This document shows positions 41,654-49,957 of a DNA stretch of 64,000 nucleotides, one piece after another. Positions within the stretch are counted from its first letter, which is position 1, and every line of letters begins with the position of its first letter. The DNA is from Methylobrevis albus. Its GTDB lineage: Bacteria; Pseudomonadota; Alphaproteobacteria; Rhizobiales; Pleomorphomonadaceae. The stretch covers positions 62,001-126,000 of the forward strand of contig NZ_JADZLT010000053.1 of assembly GCF_015904235.1 (NCBI RefSeq). The letters run 5' to 3'. A program made the translations under genes and the position numbers. The notes beneath the pieces were generated by a model, which made no database searches, was not told the origin of the DNA, and was given only the letters and a program-made list of their open reading frames with translations.

Positions 41654-42724
41654 TCAGGCGGCGGCGCGCGCGCCGAGCCCTCTGTAGCAGGCGTCGAGCT
41701 TATCGCCGATCAGCTTCGGGTCGAAGCGCTGCGCCGCCTCGTAGTTCGCCCGGCAGATCGCCGCGCGCTCGGCCGGCGCGAGCGCCAGCACCTCGTCGAT
41801 CACGCGCTGCAAATCCGACGCGTCGTCGCCGCGGTAGAGGAAGCGCGTGCTCTCCTCGGGCAGGATCTCGCGGAACTGCGGCGCGTCCGCGGCGACCAGC
41901 AGGCCACCGACGCTCATCACGAGAAGTGCCATACCGGAGGTGAGGAAGACCTCGTAAGGCAGCACGACACAGGCCGAGCCGCGGATCAGCCCGGGCACCT
42001 CTTCGGTCGGCACATAACGCAGATCCCAGGCGACGTCGCCGCGGTGCGCGTGCGCGCTGCGCACGAGGTCCGCCTCCGGCCCCGCGCCACTGACGCGGAT
42101 GGTGGCGCCGCGGTCCGCGAGATAGTCCGCCGGCAGCATGTCGATGAGCCGCCCGAAACCTTTCTGCCGCCGGACGGCGCCGAAGCAGAGCAGGGTCCGG
42201 TCCGCGGCCGCACCGATCGACGCTTCGGCCTCGGCCTTCGTCTCGTACCAGCCGGTAAAGGCCGGGCACGGCACGACGTGCACCTTGGCAGGATCGAGTT
42301 CGACCTGACCGGCGAGCATCGGCACGGCGCAGGCGTTGTGAACCAGCACGGCGTCGCTGAAGCCGGCGAGGAAGCGGCGGATCCGCAGGAAGGCTTCGAT
42401 GTGGAGCATGTTGTGCGGGAGGAGGTTGTGCACCGTCCAGGCGGTCTTGCCGCCGAGGTCGCGGAACGCCCGCATCTGCGCCTCGAACCGGCCCGCCGCC
42501 GCGTGCGCATCCTCGGGCGTCGTGCATCCGCTGAGGATGAATTCTTCCCAGTGGATGTGGATGAGCACGTCTTCGCCGCGGCGGAGCCGTTTGATCGCCT
42601 TCACCGGCCAGGCGTCCTTGCCGAGCACCGGCGCGTAGCGGTCGGTGATTTCGCGAAAGATCTGCGGGATGTAGATGCTCTTGGCGTTGGCGGCGTAGCA
42701 ATGGATCCTGGTCTGGGTCGTCAT
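41654..42724 (-). CDS. Glycosyltransferase of GT4-like (GT-B) fold
   Basis: This 356-residue cytoplasmic protein has a GT-B layout. The N-terminal domain includes HIHWEEFILSG and TAWTVHNLLPHN. The C-terminal donor domain contains LLCFGAVRRQKGFGRLIDML, RVSGAGPEA and VVLPYEVFLTSGMALLVMSVGG, where the family's E-x7-E-like donor-binding pattern is weakly kept. It would transfer a sugar in polysaccharide or glycolipid synthesis. It stands alone on this strand with no other surface-polysaccharide gene next to it, so the acceptor is unknown. The start is the ATG at 42724. Confidence 0.75.
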   Translation of the reverse strand: MTTQTRIHCYAANAKSIYIPQIFREITDRYAPVLGKDAWPVKAIKRLRRGEDVLIHIHWEEFILSGCTTPEDAHAAAGRFEAQMRAFRDLGGKTAWTVHNLLPHNMLHIEAFLRIRRFLAGFSDAVLVHNACAVPMLAGQVELDPAKVHVVPCPAFTGWYETKAEAEASIGAAADRTLLCFGAVRRQKGFGRLIDMLPADYLADRGATIRVSGAGPEADLVRSAHAHRGDVAWDLRYVPTEEVPGLIRGSACVVLPYEVFLTSGMALLVMSVGGLLVAADAPQFREILPEESTRFLYRGDDASDLQRVIDEVLALAPAERAAICRANYEAAQRFDPKLIGDKLDACYRGLGARAAA

Positions 42725-42915
42725 CCGCAATCGAACCTCGACGCTGGCCCCGAGCCGGGCCTGAGTCGGGCCTGAGCCTTCGATCCTTTACCCGGATCCC
42801 GCCCGGGCAAGAACCCCTCGCGCACGGATCACCCGCCCTCGCCCGTTTCCGCGGCGTTCGCGGCGCGGGAAAGGCGGCAGCGCCGGCCGCCGCCTTCCCT
42901 CTCGATGTCTCGCCG

Positions 42916-44319
<1,404 letters not shown>

Positions 44320-44756
44320 TGCGACCTCGCGCCTCTTGCGTGCGACAGGCGGATGCACCCTCACCGACGGTCTGTCCCCCGGGTCCTGACGTCGCCACCG
44401 TGACGTGCACGGACGGCGCCTGCAGGATCGAGGGGCCTCGGTCGGCTCCGAGGTCGGGCATATCCGTAGTTTATCGGACAATCTTCACCGCGATATGGCA
44501 AGCAGAAATTACCTGCTGCGCACGGCCGGCGGCCGCAACCGGTAATGCGTCGGGTGCGACACAACGCAATCGCCGGATCAACTTGGATCTTCAAGTTGTC
44601 ATATCACGCCTGATCTCACGGCAAAAATGGTTGCTGCAACGCAAAATGGAATTTCTTTGCCGAGAAAATAATCAAATGATAGAGAAACACTGCTGACCCC
44701 GACCAGTTCATGGCGGGAGGACAGCGGGCCATGTATTCGTTTCTGGAATTCAACTC
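44320..44756. other. Gene-free, partly AT-rich stretch between divergent genes
   Basis: This 437-base gap must hold promoters for the AGCS symporter and for the secreted protein. From about 44580 to 44700 the DNA is clearly richer in A and T than its surroundings (runs such as CAAAAATGG and GAAAATAATC). I find no tRNA, no intrinsic terminator and no coding frame with family character. Confidence 0.55.
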
Positions 44757-45242
44757 ATGACATTCTCACGTCTCAAGATCTCCAGCATTGCCGTCGCAGC
44801 GACCGCCCTGCTCTGCGCGCACGAGGCCTCGGCGGCGACGCTGTGGCGCGGCACCGCCGTGGTGACGAATCGCAGCACCAATCCGGCCTGTGTCGCCGAG
44901 TACGACATCGGCGAAAGCTTCGATGTCGAGTACCGGCCGAGCTTCGGTCTGCCGGTCGACGAGGTGCTCGTTGCTTTTGGCCCGCACGGCGCCTTCATCA
45001 TCGCCAGCGGCCCGGCCGACACCGACAAGAGCCTGCGCACCGGCAGCGTGACGATCCAGGGCGTCGCCTACGGCATCCGCTATTCGACGACGACGCCGTC
45101 GCAGACGCTGTCAATCTCGCCCGCCGCGATCACGCCGTCGACGGTGACGATCACCATCACCGGCGCCGTGCGCAACCTCGGCCTTCCGAACTGCAACGTC
45201 ACGGTCCGCGCCTCGCTGCTCCCCATCGCCAGCCCGCTCTGA
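44757..45242 (+). CDS. Secreted protein of unknown function
   Basis: This 161-residue protein begins with a clear signal peptide (MTFSRLKISSIAVAATALLCAHEASA) with cleavage after ASA, leaving about 135 mature residues. The mature part is rich in Thr, Ser and Val and reads like a small all-beta domain, with two cysteines (NPACVAEYD and LPNCNVTV) that could form one disulfide. I do not recognise a family. There is no strong ribosome-binding site. It stands between the symporter gene and tRNA-Pro and appears to be its own unit behind AT-rich DNA. Confidence 0.7.
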   Translation: MTFSRLKISSIAVAATALLCAHEASAATLWRGTAVVTNRSTNPACVAEYDIGESFDVEYRPSFGLPVDEVLVAFGPHGAFIIASGPADTDKSLRTGSVTIQGVAYGIRYSTTTPSQTLSISPAAITPSTVTITITGAVRNLGLPNCNVTVRASLLPIASPL

Positions 45243-45365
45243 CCCGCGCTTCCCACCCGGCGCCGGTGCCCGTACACGGCATCTGCGCCGGGCCCACGGC
45301 GTTGCTTGCGGAGCCCGGCCGAAGCCGATAGAAATCCGCGGGTGAACGCCGTCGGATCGCTCGGT

Positions 45366-45442
45366 CGGGGCATAGCTCAGCCTGGTAGAGCACCTGCTTT
45401 GGGAGCAGGGGGCCGCAAGTTCGAATCTTGCTGCCCCGACCA
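45366..45442 (+). tRNA. tRNA-Pro (anticodon TGG)
   Basis: A complete cloverleaf can be drawn: 7-bp acceptor (CGGGGCA with TGCCCCG), D-arm GCTC/GAGC, anticodon stem CCTGC/GCAGG with loop TTTGGGA (anticodon TGG), and T-arm GCAAG-TTCGAAT-CTTGC. CCA is encoded. The C1:G72 pair and A73 fit bacterial tRNA-Pro. The complex I subunit gene starts 48 bases downstream. Confidence 0.97.
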
Positions 45443-45490
45443 CCGATCCGGGTGCGGCGCCCCTCACCGAGCGAGGAGTTGTCGAGCACC

Positions 45491-45796
45491 ATGACGGCCC
45501 GAATTTACAAGCCCGCCAAGACCGCGATGCAGTCCGGTCAGGCCAAGACCAACCGCTGGGCCCTGGACTACGATCCGGAAGTGCCGCGCACCGTCGAGCC
45601 GCTGATGGGCTGGACCTCCTCGGCCGACATGAAGCAGCAGCTGCGGCTGTTCTTCGACACCGCCGAGGACGCCATCGCCTATTGCGAGCGCAACGGCATC
45701 CCCTACCGGGTACTCGAGCCGAAGGAACGCACGCAAAAGCGCGTCTCCTATTCGGACAACTTCAAGTTCAACCGCAAGGAAACCTGGACGCACTGA
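45491..45796 (+). CDS. NADH dehydrogenase accessory subunit, NDUFS4-like
   Basis: This 101-residue protein matches the ETC complex I conserved-region family, the bacterial counterpart of mitochondrial NDUFS4 (18 kDa). Diagnostic text: ARIYKPAKTAMQSGQAKTNRWALDY, GWTSSADMKQQLRLFFDTAEDAIAYCERNGI and YSDNFKFNRKETWTH. It would stabilise the matrix/cytoplasmic arm of complex I near the NADH module. It lies between tRNA-Pro and tRNA-Arg on the same strand, so all three may come from one transcript that tRNA processing cuts into parts. Confidence 0.92.
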   Translation: MTARIYKPAKTAMQSGQAKTNRWALDYDPEVPRTVEPLMGWTSSADMKQQLRLFFDTAEDAIAYCERNGIPYRVLEPKERTQKRVSYSDNFKFNRKETWTH

Positions 45797-45835
45797 CCCG
45801 GCCGCCGCCTTGGCGCGGCCGCGCGGCATCCTCAG

Positions 45836-45912
45836 GACCCCGTAGCTCAGCTGGATAGAGCAGCCGCCTTCTAAGCGGCAGGTCGCAGGTTCGAGCCCTG
45901 CCGGGGCCGCCA
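45836..45912 (+). tRNA. tRNA-Arg (anticodon TCT)
   Basis: The cloverleaf has anticodon stem GCCGC/GCGGC with loop CTTCTAA (anticodon TCT), D-arm GCTC/GAGC, and T-arm GCAGG-TTCGAGC-CCTGC. CCA is encoded and the discriminator is G. The acceptor strands are GACCCCG and CGGGGCC, which leaves an A2/C71 mismatch; the other six pairs are good. Confidence 0.92.
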
Positions 45913-46081
45913 ATTCTTTGTCCACGTACCGTTTCCCCGTCCCTGCATCGGGGCCGCGCAACTGATTCGGCATTCGATAAAATTCGATCGTTTCGCCGAA
46001 CGCGTCTTCAAACTCTCCACGCTAGCTTTGGTCCCAAGGAACAAGACGCGCTGCGGCGCGCCAGCCAAGGGGACCGCTGTC

Positions 46082-46237
46082 ATGATGGAATTCCTGTTCG
46101 CCATCCCGCTCGCCGTGCTCGCCTGGTCGGTGCTCAAGGGCATGCTCGACGGCGCGCACGAGATCGGCGGCAACGCCCCCCACATCCCGGTGCAGCCGTT
46201 CCTGCCCGATTTCGGTGAGCGCTCGATCGCGAAGTGA
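46082..46237 (+). CDS. Small membrane protein of 51 residues
   Basis: The protein begins MMEFLFAIPLAVLAWSVLKGML, a single hydrophobic helix, and continues with a polar tail containing GGNAPHIPVQPFLPDF. The tandem ATGs at 46082 and 46085 are preceded by AAGGGGA at a good distance, which supports translation. I do not recognise a family. It lies alone between tRNA-Arg and repeat copy B, and no neighbour suggests a job. Confidence 0.6.
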   Translation: MMEFLFAIPLAVLAWSVLKGMLDGAHEIGGNAPHIPVQPFLPDFGERSIAK

Positions 46238-46333
46238 GGTCTGTGCGGCTGGTGTAGCCGGCAGCCCGTTCGATAGCTCGCCAGGATTCCTTTATCATTG
46301 GTGCAGCAGCGTGACGCGCGCCGGCGCACCCGA

Positions 46334-46479
46334 CCTCGCCCTTCGAGACGGCCCGTTCCGGGCCTCCTCAGGATGAGGCCTGCGAGAGTTTTCTCAATTT
46401 TTCAAACGTTTATCCTTTTTCCTCATCCTGAGGAAGCCGCGCAGCGGCTGTCTCGAAGGGCGAGGGAAAAGCCGAGGCG
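46334..46479. repeat. Composite palindromic intergenic repeat, copy B
   Basis: Two inverted half-units (46334-46378 and 46421-46479) are of the same kind as those at 3164-3309. The left hairpin is G-GCCCG-ttc-CGGGC-C. The right one, read on the other strand, is A-GCCGC-tgc-GCGGC-T. The right half shares a long block with the left half of copy A, including CTCGGCTTTTCCCTCGCCC, in reversed orientation. The centre is AT-rich. It lies between the small membrane protein gene and the convergent end of the cellulose operon. Confidence 0.8.
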
Positions 46480-46610
46480 ACGGCCTCGTGGATCCCTGAC
46501 CGGTCTAGATCATTAGCCGGCTACGTTATCAGTATCCGTTCGCGTCGCTGGCCCTGCCCGGCGTCTGGATTTCCCATAAATCCCCCCCGCCCTGCCCGGC
46601 CTTTGCCGGC
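46480..46610. other. Gene-free end of the gap after the cellulose operon
   Basis: With repeat copy B this completes a 373-base gap (46238-46610) without genes. The last 130 bases contain C-rich sequence and no T-run hairpin. If the cellulose operon has a terminator, the palindromic repeat is the best candidate. Confidence 0.4.
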
Positions 46611-48908
46611 TCAGTACCGCCGCTTCGCCGCGTCCACCGCGGCGAGGCCGCGCATGGCGTCGCGGTGGCCGGTGGCGGCGGCGGCCTCGAAGATGCGCCT
46701 GGCGTCGCCGTAGCGGCGCAGGCCCATGTAGGCGTAGCCGCGCAGCGTCATCAGGTCGTTCTGCTCGGGCACGATGCGGCTGCGTTCGTCGAGGGCGAGG
46801 ATCGTCTCGACATAGCGGCCGGCCTCGAAGGCCGAGGTGGCGCGCTGCGCCAGGAGCGCGGCGTTGAGTTCGCCGACGCGCTGCTGCGACTGCGGCGCCT
46901 GCGTCGCGGCGACGGCCGCCTGGTCGGCGAGGCCGAGCCGAAGGTAGGCGAGGCTCTGTCCATAGGCGGCGTCCCGCCGCGTCTCCTCCGACCCGCCGCG
47001 CAGGGCGGCCGCGAAGGCGGCGGCCGCTTCCATCGGCCGGTTCAGCTCCATCAGGCACCAGCCGCGCGTCAGCGCCGCCGCGGGCGCGAGCGAATCCGGC
47101 GCGACGAAGCCCGTGCTGCAACCGCGCGGCGTTCTGCCGGCCGCCGGCCGCTCGGCCCGGCGGGCCGGTGCCGCGGCCTCCGCCGCCACCTGTCGCGGCG
47201 GACGCTGCTCTTCGCGCGGCGCCGGGCGCACGGCGGCGACGGCGGGGCGGGCCGTCTCGGCGACGCGCGGCTGCACGGCAACGGACGGCGAGGGCTCGGC
47301 GGCGACGGTCCCATCCGGCGGCGGCACCGCGCCGAGGCGGCGGGTCCGCTCGGTCTCCGGCTCGCCGAGCCGTGCGATCCGCTCGGAGCGCCCGGACCAG
47401 AGCCGCTGCACCTCGGCGACGCCGGCCTCATCGCCGAGCCGCGAGCGGACGATGGCGAGGCCGTAGGCCGCGCGCTCCTCGTCCGGCTTCCAGTAGAGCG
47501 TGGTCAGGAACCACTCGGCCGCCGTCTCGGTCTGGCCGATCGCTTCGGCATACCAGCCGAGCTGCTGGCCGGCGGTCGGGTCGCGCGTCTCGGCGATCTC
47601 GCCGACGATGCGCGCCAGCACCGAAGGCTCGATCGCCACCGGCGGCTCCACCGCGAGCAGGTTGATCATGGCGGCGTGGTAGACGGCGCGGATCTCGTCG
47701 GAGGTCTCGCGCCAGTCGTAGACGACGGCTTCCGCCTCGCCCGGCCGATCGAGTTCGACGAGGGCGAGCGCCAACCCCTGGGAGGCTTCCGCGCTGTTCT
47801 CGCGGTCACGCGACAGGCGGAACCAGCGCTCCGCCTCGCGCGCGTTGCCGCGCAGCAGCCGATACCAGCCGAGCAGCAGCGGATCGGAGGCGGTGTCGCC
47901 GGTGCGGGCGAGGTCCTCGACCTTGGCGACGTCGTCGGGCGCGATCACCGCGTCGGCCTGTTCGCTGCCGGTGGCGACGCTCTGGCGGGCGAGATCGTCG
48001 CGCACGGCGGCGAACTCCGGCTCGCCGTCGGGGCTGGTGCGCTCGCGCGCCAGCAACTCGTCGAGATCGGCGCGCGGCAGCAGCGGCAGCGCCTTCTGCA
48101 GCGTCGCGAGGCGCTCCGACGGGTTCTGGCAGGTATCGAGCACGTAGAGATAGGTGTCCTTCGCCCGCAGCATGCGCTCCGTGCCGGCGAAAGCCTCGGC
48201 GAGGCGCCACAGCACGTCGACCTCGGCGCAGGTCAGCAGGCTCGGATGTTCCGCGGCCAGCCGGACGACCGTATCGAACTGCTTGAGGTTGGAGGCATTG
48301 ACGAGGCGCACGCGCGCCTCGGCGACGGCGAGGCGATCGAGCAGGTCGGGCGGCGGCGTCCAGGCGGGCTCGCTGGTCTGGCGTTCCGCGATGGCGCTGC
48401 GCAGCTCGGCGTAGCGGCTCTGGGCGTAGAGCTGCCACATCGCGTCGAGCAGCGGATCGGTCTCGGCCGGCACCGAGAGGAAATCATCCGGCGGCACCCA
48501 GTCGGGATAGAGCGCGCGCAACCGCGCGACTTCGGCCTCCAGCCGGCGAGTGTCGCCCTGGCGGGCGAAGAAGCGCAACGCAGTCTCGTCGACCTGCCGC
48601 GCCGGCGCGGCGCCGCCGTTGGCCGCGGCCGGCGGGGCCGCTGGCGCCACCGGGGCCGGCGCGGGCGCGGGCGCGGCCTGCGCCATCCGGATCGGCGCAT
48701 TGATGTCGATGTGCCCGATGCCGGTCTCGCCGGCCGCCGGCCGGAAGTTGGTCCGCACCACCGGCGCCGCGCCCTGCGACCACGACAGCGGCCGCATCAC
48801 GTCGTGCTCGGCCGCCGGCGCTGCCGTGCCGAGATGGGCGCCGGTGAGCGCCACATAGGCTCCGGCGCCGGTGCCGAGTGCGGCGAGGGCGAGCAGGACG
48901 GATTTCAT
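46611..48908 (-). CDS. bcsK: TPR-rich periplasmic cellulose export protein, BcsK type
   Basis: This 765-residue protein has an N-terminal signal/anchor segment (MKSVLLALAALGTGAGAYVAL), then a long series of helical repeats of TPR character. A Pro/Ala-rich linker (about 565-640) is followed by more repeats, for example AAALTRGWCLMELNRPMEAAAAF and LRGYAYMGLRRYGDARRIFEAA. No outer-membrane beta-barrel follows, so it is not a full BcsC; this is the layout of BcsK in type III cellulose operons of rhizobia. It would bind or align the polymer, or hold peptidoglycan, in the periplasm. Its ATG overlaps the bcsZ stop (ATGA). Confidence 0.78.
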   Translation of the reverse strand: MKSVLLALAALGTGAGAYVALTGAHLGTAAPAAEHDVMRPLSWSQGAAPVVRTNFRPAAGETGIGHIDINAPIRMAQAAPAPAPAPVAPAAPPAAANGGAAPARQVDETALRFFARQGDTRRLEAEVARLRALYPDWVPPDDFLSVPAETDPLLDAMWQLYAQSRYAELRSAIAERQTSEPAWTPPPDLLDRLAVAEARVRLVNASNLKQFDTVVRLAAEHPSLLTCAEVDVLWRLAEAFAGTERMLRAKDTYLYVLDTCQNPSERLATLQKALPLLPRADLDELLARERTSPDGEPEFAAVRDDLARQSVATGSEQADAVIAPDDVAKVEDLARTGDTASDPLLLGWYRLLRGNAREAERWFRLSRDRENSAEASQGLALALVELDRPGEAEAVVYDWRETSDEIRAVYHAAMINLLAVEPPVAIEPSVLARIVGEIAETRDPTAGQQLGWYAEAIGQTETAAEWFLTTLYWKPDEERAAYGLAIVRSRLGDEAGVAEVQRLWSGRSERIARLGEPETERTRRLGAVPPPDGTVAAEPSPSVAVQPRVAETARPAVAAVRPAPREEQRPPRQVAAEAAAPARRAERPAAGRTPRGCSTGFVAPDSLAPAAALTRGWCLMELNRPMEAAAAFAAALRGGSEETRRDAAYGQSLAYLRLGLADQAAVAATQAPQSQQRVGELNAALLAQRATSAFEAGRYVETILALDERSRIVPEQNDLMTLRGYAYMGLRRYGDARRIFEAAAATGHRDAMRGLAAVDAAKRRY

Positions 48909-49957
48909 CGGCAGTCCGGACGGTGGTCGGCGAGATAGGCGAGCGCGAGCAGATGCAGGGTCGACGGGTAGTAGGCCGTCGGCTGGAACTCCGCGAGGTC
49001 CGCCGGCAGCCGTGTTCCGTCGAGCACACAATCGACGAGGGCCGGGATGATTCGATAGCCCGGATCGGCGAGCTTCGCGGTCGCCCGGCCCGAGGCGATG
49101 TCGACGACGGCGACGGAGCCGTCGGCCTCGCGCATGCCGTGGCGGAACGGCTCGAGCAACGCGCGGTCCGTGATGCCGGCGCGGACGAGATAGAGCGGAA
49201 TGCGGAAGGCGTTGTAGCCGAATTCGGCCGGGAACCCCTGCCCCGGCCGCGGCCGGCCCTTCAGCGAGGCCCAGTCCGGCGGCAGGTGGCGCGGCCCCAT
49301 CGAGGTCTCGGCCACGAGCGCGAGGCCGGCCCGCGCGAGGCCGTCCCAGTCGGCGCCGGGGGCGAGTTCGCCCAGCACCGGCAGCGCCTCGAACACCCAG
49401 TAGGAGACGTTCACCACCGGCGCGTCGGGGCGGTTCTGCTCCCAGAAGCCGGCGGCGCCGGGCTTCATCAGCGTGCGCCCCTCGTAGCGGCGCAGCATGG
49501 TCGCGCCCACCGTCGTCGCGATGCCGGCGGCGGCGGTGTCAAGGTCGGGGCGTTCGAAGGCGCCCGCGCCGAGCGAAAGGCCATAGGCGATCAGGATGTC
49601 GCCGTCGGTGGCGTTGTTGACGTCGGTGACCGGCGGCCGCGACCGCGGGTCGTAGCGCCAGACCGCGAGGCCGTCGTCGCGCAGCAGCAGGTTGGTCTGC
49701 GTGAACGACCAGATCCGGTCGAACCCGGCCTCGTCGCCCGCCATCGCGGCGAGGATCAGCCCGTAGCCCTGCCCTTCGCTGTGACTGATGCCGCCGTTGC
49801 CGTCGTCGATGACGCGGCCGTCCGGCTCGACGAAGCGGCTCGAATAGGCCGCCCAGTCCGCCGCGGCCACGGTATCGGCATGGCCGGCCGGCACGATCGA
49901 CATGAGGCCTCCGAGCGCGAGGGCCAGCACGCGGGCCGCGGCGGCGGGGCGGCTCAT
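48905..49957 (-). CDS. bcsZ: Periplasmic GH8 endo-1,4-beta-glucanase
   Basis: This 350-residue enzyme cuts beta-1,4-glucan during cellulose export. A signal peptide ends near GHA|DTVAAAD (about residue 27). The GH8 catalytic acid is in the block GGISHSEGQGYGLILAA (Glu in HSEGQGYG), and the base region is in NNATDGDILIAYGL. Later conserved text includes NVSYWVFEALPVL and AEFGYNAFRIPLYLV. It overlaps bcsB by four bases upstream and bcsK by four bases downstream. Confidence 0.93.
   Translation of the reverse strand: MSRPAAAARVLALALGGLMSIVPAGHADTVAAADWAAYSSRFVEPDGRVIDDGNGGISHSEGQGYGLILAAMAGDEAGFDRIWSFTQTNLLLRDDGLAVWRYDPRSRPPVTDVNNATDGDILIAYGLSLGAGAFERPDLDTAAAGIATTVGATMLRRYEGRTLMKPGAAGFWEQNRPDAPVVNVSYWVFEALPVLGELAPGADWDGLARAGLALVAETSMGPRHLPPDWASLKGRPRPGQGFPAEFGYNAFRIPLYLVRAGITDRALLEPFRHGMREADGSVAVVDIASGRATAKLADPGYRIIPALVDCVLDGTRLPADLAEFQPTAYYPSTLHLLALAYLADHRPDCR

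Noticed and set aside
45902..45957. CGGGGCCGC at the end of tRNA-Arg and again about 45 bases downstream, like an attachment-site duplication
   Set aside because: Nine GC-rich bases are too few in this composition, and no integrase or mobile gene is present.
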